A DNA stretch of 64,000 bases from a bacterium. GTDB lineage: Bacteria > Planctomycetota > JAFGQW01. Made by a program: the position numbers and the translations under genes. The notes below the pieces were generated by a model. It saw only the letters and a program-made list of their open reading frames with translations. It did no database searches and was not told the DNA's origin. Below, in pieces: positions 35,870 to 43,379 of the stretch. Positions within the stretch are counted from its first letter, which is position 1. Each line of letters opens with the position of its first letter. The stretch lies in assembly GCA_030426805.1 (NCBI GenBank), contig JAUHXU010000005.1, positions 372,001 through 436,000 on the forward strand, read 5' to 3'.

Positions 35870-37111
35870 ATGAGCGAGATCAAACCGTTCCGCGCGCTGC
35901 GCCCGCGTCCCGATCTGGTCGAGCAGATCGCGAGCCCCCCGTACGACGTTCTCGACAGCGCCGAGGCGCGCGCGATGGCGGACGGCAATCCGCACAGCTT
36001 TCTGCACGTCACGAAACCGGAGATCGACCTCGATCCCGGCGTGAACCTCTACGACGACTCGGTCTACGCGACCGGCGCCGCCAACTTCCGCCGCATGGTC
36101 GACGAGGGGTGGCTCGTACAGGAGGCCGCGCCGGCGCTCTACGTCTACCAGCAGGACTGGAACGGCCACGTGCAGGCGGGCATCGTCGCCGGCGCGAGCG
36201 TCGAGGAGTACGAGAACGACCGGATCAAGAAGCACGAGTTCACGCGACCGGACAAGGAAGACGACCGGACCCGTCACGTCGACACCGTGAACATCAACGC
36301 CGGGCCGGTGTTTCTCACCTACGAAGCGCGCGCCGACATCGACGCGCTCGTGAACGAGGTGCGCGCCGGCAAGCCGCTCTACGACTTCACCGCGGCCGAC
36401 GGCATTCGCCACACCGTCTGGACGATCCTCGATCCGGCGCGCATCCAGCAGCTCGTCGCGATGTTCGCCGAGATCCCCGCGACCTACGTCGCCGACGGCC
36501 ACCACCGCAGCGCATCGGCCGCGCGCGTCGGGAAGCAACGGCGCGACGCGAACCCGAGCCACACCGGCCAGGAGGTCTACAACCACTTCCTCGCGGTGTT
36601 CTTCCCCCACGACCAGCTGAAGATCCTCGACTACAACCGCGTGATCCTCGAGTGGTGCGACGCCGACCCGGACGAGTTGATCGCCGAGATCGAAGAGCGC
36701 TTCACGGTCTCGGAGTCCGCGGTTCCCGCGCCCGACCGTCCGAAGATGTTCGGGATGTACTTCCGCGGCGTGTGGTACGACCTCGTCGCGAAGCCGGGCA
36801 CGTTCCCCGAGGACGACCCGGTGCGAAGCCTCGACGTCGCGATCCTGCAGGACAACGTGATCGGCCCGCTCTTCGGGATCGACGACCCGCGCACCGACAA
36901 GCGCATCGACTTCGTCGGCGGGATTCGCGGCACCGCGGAACTCGAGCGGCGCGTGAACGCCGGGGGCGCCGTGGCGTTCGCACTGCACCCGACGTCGATC
37001 GACCAGCTGATGCGCGTCGCCGACTCGGGCGAGGTGATGCCGCCCAAGTCGACGTGGTTCGAGCCGAAGCTCCGCTCCGGTCTGCTCGTGCGCAGCCTCG
37101 CCGAGGAGTAG
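35870..37111 (+). CDS. DUF1015 family protein
   Basis: A 413-residue cytoplasmic protein of the DUF1015 family, recognised by FRALRPRPDLVEQIASPPYDVL at the N-terminus (quoted here in part: IASPPYDVL), the KKHEFTRPDKEDDRTRH block, and YVADGHHRSASA in the middle. The family is widespread in bacteria, often near serine-biosynthesis genes, and its activity is not established. ATG 35870 follows GAGGA. thiD begins seven bases after the stop, so the two are co-transcribed. Confidence 0.93.
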   Translation: MSEIKPFRALRPRPDLVEQIASPPYDVLDSAEARAMADGNPHSFLHVTKPEIDLDPGVNLYDDSVYATGAANFRRMVDEGWLVQEAAPALYVYQQDWNGHVQAGIVAGASVEEYENDRIKKHEFTRPDKEDDRTRHVDTVNINAGPVFLTYEARADIDALVNEVRAGKPLYDFTAADGIRHTVWTILDPARIQQLVAMFAEIPATYVADGHHRSASAARVGKQRRDANPSHTGQEVYNHFLAVFFPHDQLKILDYNRVILEWCDADPDELIAEIEERFTVSESAVPAPDRPKMFGMYFRGVWYDLVAKPGTFPEDDPVRSLDVAILQDNVIGPLFGIDDPRTDKRIDFVGGIRGTAELERRVNAGGAVAFALHPTSIDQLMRVADSGEVMPPKSTWFEPKLRSGLLVRSLAEE

Positions 37112-37118
37112 TCGCACG

Positions 37119-37919
37119 ATGCGCCCACCGCCCGTCGTCCTGTCGATCGCGGGATCGGACTCGGGCGCGGGTGCCGGCATCCAGGCCGACCTGAAGGCGA
37201 TCCACGCCAACGGCGGCTACGCGACGACGGCGATCACCGCGGTCACGGCGCAGAACACACGCGGCGTCCGCGGCGCGTGGGACCTGCCGCCCGACGCGAT
37301 CGTCGCGCAGATCGACGCGGTGCTCGACGACTTCGACGTGCGCGCGATCAAGACCGGGATGCTCTCCAACGCGGCGACGATCGACGTCGTCGCGTCGCGA
37401 ATCGCGAGCGCGGCGTGCCCGGTCGTCGTCGACCCGGTGATGATCGCCAAGGGCGGCCATGCACTCCTCGCGGCCGATGCCGTCGAAGCGCTTCGCGACC
37501 GACTGCTTCGCCACGCGACGGTCGTCACGCCGAACCGGCACGAAGCCGAACGCCTGACCGGACGCTCGATCGAGCGCGTGGACGACGCAATCGACGCCGG
37601 CCGCGCGCTCGTCGCACGCGGCGCGGCGGCAGCGGTCGTCAAGGGCGGCCACCTCCCGAGCGCGCCGGCGACGGACGTGGTCGTCACCGCAAACGACGTC
37701 ACGGTGCTCGACGGCACGTGGATCGACTCGACCGCGACGCACGGCACGGGCTGCACGTTCGCGGCGGCACTCGCGACGCGGCTCGCGGCGGGCGACGACG
37801 TCGTCGACGCCGCCCGCGCAGCAAAGGCGTTCGTCACGGGCGCGATCCGGTCCGGCCACGCGCTCGGCGGCGGCCACAACCCGACCGACGCGTTCTGGCG
37901 CGGCACGGCCCGGTCGTGA
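37119..37919 (+). CDS. thiD: Hydroxymethylpyrimidine/phosphomethylpyrimidine kinase
   Basis: A 266-residue ribokinase-fold enzyme that phosphorylates HMP and HMP-phosphate in thiamine pyrimidine synthesis. Diagnostic segments are IAGSDSGAGAGIQADLKA at the N-terminus, TAITAVTAQNT, VVDPVMIAKGG, VVTPNRHEAERLTG, AAAVVKGGHL and the anion-hole/catalytic THGTGCTFAAAL. Length is normal for the family. No TPP riboswitch was seen upstream, where DUF1015 ends seven bases away. Its TGA overlaps the GTG of the glycosyltransferase. Confidence 0.95.
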   Translation: MRPPPVVLSIAGSDSGAGAGIQADLKAIHANGGYATTAITAVTAQNTRGVRGAWDLPPDAIVAQIDAVLDDFDVRAIKTGMLSNAATIDVVASRIASAACPVVVDPVMIAKGGHALLAADAVEALRDRLLRHATVVTPNRHEAERLTGRSIERVDDAIDAGRALVARGAAAAVVKGGHLPSAPATDVVVTANDVTVLDGTWIDSTATHGTGCTFAAALATRLAAGDDVVDAARAAKAFVTGAIRSGHALGGGHNPTDAFWRGTARS

Positions 37920-39280
37920 CGCTCGCTCGCCTCGCGCTCGTCTACGCGATCGCGGTGACCGCGTGCATCGCGCTGTTGCCGTGCCCCTACCACGACGACG
38001 ACGTCGCGCACTACCTGATCGCACGCGACGCACTGCACGAACCGGCGCTCCTGCTCAACATCTGGGGCCGCCCGGGCTTCACCGTGTTGCACGTACTCCC
38101 CGCGCAGCTCGGGTTCGTCGGCTCGCGCGCATTCTCGGCGCTGCTGACGCTCGCCGCGGGCCTCGCCTGTGCGGCCGCCTGTCGCCGCTTCGGCCCCCGC
38201 GCGTCGATGTTCGCGTTCGCCGCGTGCGTGTTCCAACCCTACGCGTTCCACCTCGCCGACGGCGCATTGACCGAGACGGTGTTCGCGCTGTCGCTCGCGC
38301 TCGCGATCCTCGCGTTCGAGCGCGGACGGATCGGACTCGGTGCGCTCGCGATGTCGTGGGGCGCGATCTCGCGCCTCGAAGCGATCCCGATGCTCGTCGT
38401 CGCGGCGGCCTGGATCGTCGTGACGGCGCGACGCGACGCGCGGTCGTGGCGGTCGACGCTCGTCTCACTCGCGCTGCTCGGCGCGTTCCCGTTTCTCTGG
38501 AACCTCGGCTGCGCGGCGCGCACGGGCTTCTCGCAACCGTTCGCGCTGCTGACCGACAACGTCTTCATCAACGCCGAGAACTCGGCCTACGGCTCCGGCT
38601 CGCCGTTTCGGTACATCGGCCTCTGCTGGGAGATCCACGGACCGGTCATCGCGGCACTCGCGATCGTCGGGTGCATCGCGCTGTGGCGACGCGGCGCGTG
38701 GTTCGCCCCCGCCTACGTCGCCGCGTTCTACGTGCTCCAGTCGGTGTTGTGGGGCGGCGGCTTCTTCCGCACCGGCGGCTACCACCGCTTCTTCGCGTCG
38801 ATCGCGCCCGCCGTCGCGGTCGCGGCCGCCGCGGGGCTCGTCGCGTTCGATGCGTGGCGACGGTCGCGCGGATCCCGCCCGATCCGCCTCGCCTGGCCGA
38901 TCGCCGTGAGCGTCGTGTGGGCCGCCGCACACGTCGCCACCTACCACACGCTCAGCGATCCGCACTACCGCGCGGTCGAGGCCGCCGTCGGAGTCGCGCG
39001 CGACCTCGGCGCACCCAGCCCGGCGCGCGCCTTGGTCAGCAACTCGCCCTACCCGGAGCTACTGCTCGAAGGCGACCCGGCGGCGACGTCGATCCGAACC
39101 GGTCACCTCGAATCGCTCGCAACCGCGCCGGTCGGCACGATCGCGCTGATCACCGCCTGGGACAACCAGCCAGCCATCCCCACCGACACGCCAGCGAGCA
39201 TCGCCATCCGCGAGACGACCGAGATCAAACGCCGCGGCTTCGCACCCTACTACGTAATCGTCTACGAGCGAACGCGCTAG
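37916..39280 (+). CDS. GT-C fold membrane glycosyltransferase (ArnT/PMT-like)
   Basis: A 454-residue polytopic membrane protein with about ten hydrophobic helices. The first outer loop carries an acidic motif, YHDDDVAHYL, in the position of the D-D/E catalytic motif of lipid-linked sugar transferases (GT39/GT83 and relatives). The C-terminal 110 residues are a soluble domain. The start is GTG 37916, overlapping thiD by four bases (GTGA). It would transfer a sugar from an undecaprenyl carrier to an envelope acceptor. Family placement is by topology and motif only. A hairpin follows the stop. Confidence 0.75.
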   Translation: MTLARLALVYAIAVTACIALLPCPYHDDDVAHYLIARDALHEPALLLNIWGRPGFTVLHVLPAQLGFVGSRAFSALLTLAAGLACAAACRRFGPRASMFAFAACVFQPYAFHLADGALTETVFALSLALAILAFERGRIGLGALAMSWGAISRLEAIPMLVVAAAWIVVTARRDARSWRSTLVSLALLGAFPFLWNLGCAARTGFSQPFALLTDNVFINAENSAYGSGSPFRYIGLCWEIHGPVIAALAIVGCIALWRRGAWFAPAYVAAFYVLQSVLWGGGFFRTGGYHRFFASIAPAVAVAAAAGLVAFDAWRRSRGSRPIRLAWPIAVSVVWAAAHVATYHTLSDPHYRAVEAAVGVARDLGAPSPARALVSNSPYPELLLEGDPAATSIRTGHLESLATAPVGTIALITAWDNQPAIPTDTPASIAIRETTEIKRRGFAPYYVIVYERTR

Positions 39281-39298
39281 CCACGCGGCGCCGTACTC

Positions 39299-39324
39299 GG
39301 GTGCATCGGCGATCGATGCGACCC
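39299..39324 (+). terminator. Hairpin after the glycosyltransferase gene
   Basis: GGGTGCATCG and CGATGC-G-ACCC pair over ten base pairs with one bulged G and a five-base loop, 19 bases after the stop at 39280. No T tract follows, so if it is a terminator it is not a classic intrinsic one. Confidence 0.4.
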
Positions 39325-39339
39325 GCGGGCCGCACGCGA

Positions 39340-39506
39340 GTTCGGGGGTGTGGTAGCCCTTGCGACCGATATAGGCGCGAGCACATTCGCGCACCATCTC
39401 TCCCCCGACTCTCCGGCCGCGGCCCGGCGCCGATGCATCACGCGCCGCCCTCGTGCTCGCGACGGGACGCCTCTTCGAGGGAGCAGGGGCTGCCACACCC
39501 CCGAAC
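39340..39506. repeat. Perfect 14-bp inverted repeat with degenerate extension
   Basis: GTTCGGGGGTGTGG (39340-39353) and its exact complement CCACACCCCCGAAC (39493-39506) are 139 bases apart. Inward the arms stay similar (TAGCCCTTGC versus CAGCCCCTGC, and a later shared AGGCG and CGCGAGCAC). The interval lies between the glycosyltransferase and rocD, and I see no gene in it. It could be the remnant of a small non-autonomous mobile element or a large stem. Confidence 0.45.
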
Positions 39507-39517
39507 GGCCCGTCGCG

Positions 39518-40744
39518 TCACCCCCGCGGGTCCGCCATCAACACGCGTTCGATCCGCTCGAGCGCCCAGTCGAGTTCCTGGTCGGTGATGACCAGCGGCG
39601 GCGCGAAGCGGATCGCGGTGTCGTGGGTGTCCTTGCACAGAACGCCCTCGTCCATCAGGCGCTTGCAGAACGGGTAGGCGTTGCCGATGTCGTCGGTGAC
39701 CTCGACGCCGGTGAGGAGGCCGCGGCCGCGGATCTCCTTGACGAATGGGCTCTCGAGCTTCGCGAGGCGCGCGCGGAACGCATCGCCGAGGCGCGCCGAC
39801 CGTTCGACGAGCCCCTCCTCTTCGATCACGTCGAGTGCCGCCAGCGCGACCGCGCACCCGAGCGGGTTGCCGCCGAACGTCGAGCCGTGATCGCCGGGAC
39901 GGAAGACGTCCATCACCTCGCGGCGGGCGGCGACCGCGGAAACCGGATAGAACCCGCCGGACAGCGCCTTGCCCATCACGACCACGTCGGGCGACACGCC
40001 CTCGTGCTGGTGCGCCCACATGTGGCCGCAGCGCCCGAGGCCGGTCTGGATCTCGTCGACCATGAAGAGCACGTTGTGCTCGCGCAGGATCGACTCGACG
40101 CGCTTCAGGTAGCCGTCGGGCGGGACGATCACGCCGCCCTCGGCCTGGATCGGTTCGACGAGGAAGCCGACCGTGTTCTCGGTGATCGCGTTTGCGAGCG
40201 CGTCGGCGTCGCCGTACGGCACGAGCGTGAAGCCCGGCGTGAACGGACCGAATCCGTCGCGGTATTGCGCGTCCGTCGAGAAGCTCACGACGGTGATCGT
40301 GCGGCCGTGGAAGTTGTTCTCGACGCAGATGATCTCGGCGCGGTCGGGCGCGACGCCCTTGACCTCGTAGCCCCACTTGCGTGCGGCCTTGACCGCGGTC
40401 TCCACCGCCTCGGTGCCGGAGTTCATCGGCAGCACCGCGTCGAGGCCGGTCAGCCCGGCGATGCGCTCGACGAAACGCGGGAGCTGGTCGTTGTGGAACG
40501 CACGGGACGTCAGCGTGCAGCGGTCGAGCTGCGCCCGCATCGCCGCGAGCAGCTTCGGGTGACGGTGCCCCTGGTTCACGGCCGAGTAGGCCGCGAGCAT
40601 GTCCATGTAGCGGCGACCGTCGACGTCCTCGACCCACACGCCCTCGGCCTTCTCGATGACGACCGGCAGCGGCTTGTAGTTGTGCGCGCCGTAGCGGTCG
40701 TGCAGGTCGATGTAGTCCCGGGTGCGACTCGCGGTCGATGTCAT
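39518..40744 (-). CDS. rocD: Ornithine--oxo-acid transaminase
   Basis: A 408-residue class III PLP aminotransferase. Evidence: HNYKPLPVVIEKAEG at the N-terminus, typical of ornithine aminotransferases, NSGTEAVETAVKAAR, NNFHGRTITVVSFS, VEPIQAEGGV, VDEIQTGLGR and VMGKALSGGFYPVSA with the PLP lysine in GKALSGG. It converts ornithine and 2-oxoglutarate to glutamate semialdehyde and glutamate. ATG 40744 follows GGAGG. The stop of the hydrolase upstream overlaps this start (TGATGA), so they are translated together as an arginine or citrulline degradation pair. Confidence 0.95.
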   Translation of the reverse strand: MTSTASRTRDYIDLHDRYGAHNYKPLPVVIEKAEGVWVEDVDGRRYMDMLAAYSAVNQGHRHPKLLAAMRAQLDRCTLTSRAFHNDQLPRFVERIAGLTGLDAVLPMNSGTEAVETAVKAARKWGYEVKGVAPDRAEIICVENNFHGRTITVVSFSTDAQYRDGFGPFTPGFTLVPYGDADALANAITENTVGFLVEPIQAEGGVIVPPDGYLKRVESILREHNVLFMVDEIQTGLGRCGHMWAHQHEGVSPDVVVMGKALSGGFYPVSAVAARREVMDVFRPGDHGSTFGGNPLGCAVALAALDVIEEEGLVERSARLGDAFRARLAKLESPFVKEIRGRGLLTGVEVTDDIGNAYPFCKRLMDEGVLCKDTHDTAIRFAPPLVITDQELDWALERIERVLMADPRG

Positions 40745-41694
40745 CACGGCCTCCGATCCGTTCGGGGAAGGAAGTTCTCCGCCAGCATACACCGGACGCT
40801 GCCGCCGCCGTGGGTCTCGATCGTCGGAATCGGGATCACGACCGGCGTCGTCCGCTCGCCGAGCCAACCGCGCTGCTCGTCGGTGAGTGCTTCCCACGCC
40901 GACTGCGACGCGGCGAGGACGCGGCCCCCGTCGGCATCGCGCAGCTCGAGCACGTTGCCGGCAAACCGTCGGACCTGGTCGTGGGTCAACGCGAAGATCG
41001 TGCGATCCGTCGCCGCGAGCGCCTCGCGCACGCGCGCCCGATCGCCCGCGACGACGGTGTCGAGGCCGACGAGCGCGAAGTCCCGACCAAGCGCGAGCAT
41101 GACGTTCGTGTGGTAGATCGCGACGTCGTCGAGCGACGCCTCGAAGCGGACGATCCGGTAGCCGAAGCGGCGCTCGTACGCGTCGATCGCATCGGGGTGC
41201 GTGCGCAGCGACAGGCATGCGAAGCCGATGCGACGCGGCCGATCGAGCACGAGGCTGCCGGTGCCCTCGAGGTAGGTGTCATCGCGTTCGAGTTCGGTGA
41301 GGTCCACGGTCTCGCCGAGCGCGAAGCCGTCGGCCGCGATCCCTTCGAGAATCGCCGACCGCCGCTCGCCGCGCCGGCTCGGCACCGCCATCGGAAAGAG
41401 GACGACGGTGCCGTCGGAGTCGAGCCCCAGCCAGTTGTTCGGGAACACGGCATCCGGGAGCCCCGCGTCGGCGGGCTCGTCGAACACCGTGACGTGAACC
41501 CCCGCATCGCGCAGCGCCGAGACCGCGCCGTCGAACTCGGCCCGCGCGCGCCGCGCGATGTCATCGCCGGCGCCCACGTTCTGGAACACGTTGCTCAGCG
41601 CGGTCTCGGGATTGCTCCCGAACGCGGCCGGACGCACCATCACGACCGCGGAGGCCGCGAACGGCTCGCTTCGAGACTCGTGGGACTCCGCCAT
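40744..41694 (-). CDS. ctlX: Citrulline utilisation hydrolase / arginine deiminase-related protein
   Basis: A 316-residue amidinotransferase-fold hydrolase. Family features are VVMVRPAAFGSNPET, FPNNWLGLDSDG, LEGTGSLVLDR, the catalytic His in IYHTNVMLALG and catalytic Cys in HGGGSVRCMLAENFLP. The set matches CtlX and DDAH-like enzymes, which act on guanidino or ureido amino acids such as citrulline; product ornithine would feed the overlapping rocD. ATG 41694 has GGAGCGG upstream. The frame stays open further upstream, but those residues do not look like the family. Confidence 0.88.
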   Translation of the reverse strand: MAESHESRSEPFAASAVVMVRPAAFGSNPETALSNVFQNVGAGDDIARRARAEFDGAVSALRDAGVHVTVFDEPADAGLPDAVFPNNWLGLDSDGTVVLFPMAVPSRRGERRSAILEGIAADGFALGETVDLTELERDDTYLEGTGSLVLDRPRRIGFACLSLRTHPDAIDAYERRFGYRIVRFEASLDDVAIYHTNVMLALGRDFALVGLDTVVAGDRARVREALAATDRTIFALTHDQVRRFAGNVLELRDADGGRVLAASQSAWEALTDEQRGWLGERTTPVVIPIPTIETHGGGSVRCMLAENFLPRTDRRP

Positions 41695-41757
41695 CGTCGA
41701 TCCGCTCCAGGTCACGGCCGGCTTTGCCGAGCCAATCACTTTTCGTCCACGAGAAAT

Positions 41758-41789
41758 GCCACCGTGGGTGGCGACCCACTTCCTATAAT
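41758..41789 (+). promoter_or_regulatory. Promoter with overlapping palindromes
   Basis: A consensus -10 TATAAT lies at 41784-41789, about 105 bases before ATG 41895. Just upstream are two interlocked inverted repeats: GCCACC-GTG-GGTGGC (41758-41772) and GTGGGT-GGCG-ACCCAC (41764-41779). They cover the -35 position, where no consensus hexamer is seen. A regulator bound there would affect the plus-strand gene and possibly the divergent ctlX gene at 41694. Confidence 0.45.
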
Positions 41790-41894
41790 GGACCACACGC
41801 AGTCACGCGTAACTACTTTCGGCCACGGGTGTTCACCGGATATCCACGCGACGCGGACGCTCCGTCTCCGCGCGCTCAATGGGGGCATTTTCGT

Positions 41895-42650
41895 ATGAAA
41901 CGGGCACCGTTCGCGATCACCGCACTCCTCGTCGCTTCGTCGTTCGCCCCGGCCGCGGCGCCGCAACAGGTCGGCCCGCAGAACCCGGCCCAGGCACGCG
42001 AGGTCAACGCGCTGCGCCTGAAGCTCCTCGCCCCGGCCAACGGCCTCTACGGCGCCGCGATGACGCACTGCGCCGACACCCAGCCCGACCGCGAGTTGAT
42101 CGACGCGCTCGCGCAACTCGCCGGCGCGACACACACGTTCGGGATCGTTCCGATCGACTATCGGCGATACGCCGAGAAACCGGCGTTCCGCAGCCACGTC
42201 GACCGCTCCTTCGAGCGGCTGCGCGACGCCGTCGAGGCCGTCCGGGTGCGCCGCGCCTCCGGCCACGGCTGGAAGCCGCTCGAGGGGCACTGGCAGCGTC
42301 TGGTCGTCCCGTTCGAGCGGATCGCGTTCATCTGGAGCAAGCGAAACAAGCTCGAGAAGCGCATCCGCGAGGTGGTTCTGACGTGCCCGAGCGCCCTCGT
42401 GCGACCCGGCGAGCCGGTCCAACTGGACGTCTTCATCGGCTACACCGACGGGTCGCGGATCCGGGCGGCCGCGGCCGACCTGGCGTGGATGATCGCCCCT
42501 CGCGAAGACGTCTCGATCGACGGTCAGTGCCGTTTCGTCGCGCAGGCGCCCGGGGTCTACCGGATCCAGGCCGCCTACAGGGAGTTGATGAGCCAGGGGT
42601 GCGTGGTGCGGGTCATTCGGGCCTCGAAACAGCGGAAATCCGACCGCTGA
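41895..42650 (+). CDS. Secreted hypothetical protein
   Basis: A 251-residue protein with a signal peptide (FAITALLVASSFAPAAAPQ). The mature part is helical first (AREVNALRLKLLAPANGLYG, then RSHVDRSFERLRDAVEAVR) and beta-rich later, where RPGEPVQLDVFIGYTDG and SIDGQCRFVAQAPGVYRI look like an Ig-like strand pattern. Four cysteines are present. I recognise no family. It is preceded by a TATAAT promoter and followed by a short perfect hairpin, so it looks like a single-gene unit. Confidence 0.75.
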   Translation: MKRAPFAITALLVASSFAPAAAPQQVGPQNPAQAREVNALRLKLLAPANGLYGAAMTHCADTQPDRELIDALAQLAGATHTFGIVPIDYRRYAEKPAFRSHVDRSFERLRDAVEAVRVRRASGHGWKPLEGHWQRLVVPFERIAFIWSKRNKLEKRIREVVLTCPSALVRPGEPVQLDVFIGYTDGSRIRAAAADLAWMIAPREDVSIDGQCRFVAQAPGVYRIQAAYRELMSQGCVVRVIRASKQRKSDR

Positions 42651-42673
42651 CGCAGTTTTGGGAAATGCCGTGT

Positions 42674-42688
42674 CCCCGCGCTGCGGGG
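42674..42688 (+). terminator. Short GC hairpin after the secreted hypothetical gene
   Basis: CCCCGC-GCT-GCGGGG is a perfect six-pair stem 23 bases after the stop at 42650; a weak T-containing stretch (TGTTAGGCTTT) follows. It is a plausible terminator. Confidence 0.5.
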
Positions 42689-42741
42689 CGTGTTAGGCTT
42701 TCAACAGACCGAGAACACGGAAGTTTTCATCAGCCGATCGG

Positions 42742-42769
42742 TTGATAAACCGTAACGGCTTGCTATTCT
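42742..42769 (+). promoter_or_regulatory. Putative promoter of the rho leader
   Basis: TTGATA (42742-42747) and TATTCT (42764-42769) are separated by 16 bases, close to the sigma-70 consensus. A near-palindrome ATCAGCCGATCGGTTGAT (42729-42746) overlaps the -35. The predicted start at about 42776 lies nine bases before a structured region and about 600 bases before rho. Confidence 0.5.
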
Positions 42770-42784
42770 CTCGGCGTCTTCATC

Positions 42785-42840
42785 GGTCACCACCCGCTCG
42801 CGGGTAGCGCGGAGCTCTGAGCCCCGCTCGCTTGGTGACC
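42785..42840 (+). ncRNA. Candidate structured RNA at the 5' end of the rho leader
   Basis: GGTCACCA (42785-42792) pairs perfectly with TGGTGACC (42833-42840), closing a junction that contains a CCCG-CTCG-CGGG hairpin (42793-42804) and a second GC-rich arm (GCGG ... CCGC) around 42808-42826. The layout, just after a promoter, is that of a regulatory leader or a small RNA. It matches no riboswitch consensus I know. Conservation was not tested. Confidence 0.35.
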
Positions 42841-43379
42841 CCCGCATTTCGCAGCGCTCACCGCGCCCCCTGGATCACCCGGTGGATCGGAACGAGGGCG
42901 AAATCGGAGGATTCGGTCTGGTTACGGACCGACTCGCGGTGCTCGGCGGTGAACGGCCGGGCGCCGGGGACGTTGAAGATCGTTTCGCCCCGGGCACTTG
43001 CTCACCTGCCGCCGACTCGTGTCGGGCGCGAAGCCGAACGGTCGCGATCGGCCATCCGAGAGGATGCCGTCGGTGACCGGGGAATGAGGTAGGCGTCGTC
43101 CACCGCGACGGTTCACCCGGGGAGGGGGAACCACACGAAGCCGCGGAGGACACGTCGGGGCGCATCGTGACGGGCACACCGTGACGGCGCGCGAGGTTGT
43201 CCGATTCGGGTTCGCGAAGCGTTGATTGACGCGGGTGGCGCGGACGACGGGATCGGCACGAAGGCAGGAACAGAACATGTCGGGGCGTCGAGCGCAGCGC
43301 GCGAGACGCCAATCACGATTTCGGGTCGTCCGTCGCCGTACGCCCTCCGGGCCGAGACGTCGGACCATGCCCGCCCCTG
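42841..43379 (+). other. Rest of the rho leader, no gene recognised
   Basis: About 540 bases with no convincing coding frame on either strand. RNase P RNA and tmRNA landmarks (GAGGAAAGUCC; a 3' tRNA-like end) were looked for and not found. Short frames exist, including a 47-codon minus-strand frame at about 42867-43007 with protein-like composition, but none has a start and ribosome site I can defend. The DNA may be an untranslated leader through which Rho regulates its own mRNA, as is known for rho in other bacteria; this is inference. Confidence 0.35.

Noticed and set aside
37000-37118. TPP riboswitch before thiD
   Set aside because: thiD starts seven bases after the DUF1015 stop and no THI-box sequence was seen there or before DUF1015.
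39059-39496. Minus-strand frame covering the gap before rocD
   Set aside because: Half of it is antisense to the glycosyltransferase; no start with ribosome site and no family motif.
42867-43007. 47-codon minus-strand frame with protein-like text (FNVPGARPFTAEHRESV)
   Set aside because: It begins right after a stop with no start codon or ribosome site before the conserved-looking part, and has no recognised family.
42776-43379. RNase P RNA or tmRNA in the rho leader
   Set aside because: The GAGGAAAGUCC element of RNase P and the tRNA-like end of tmRNA are both absent.
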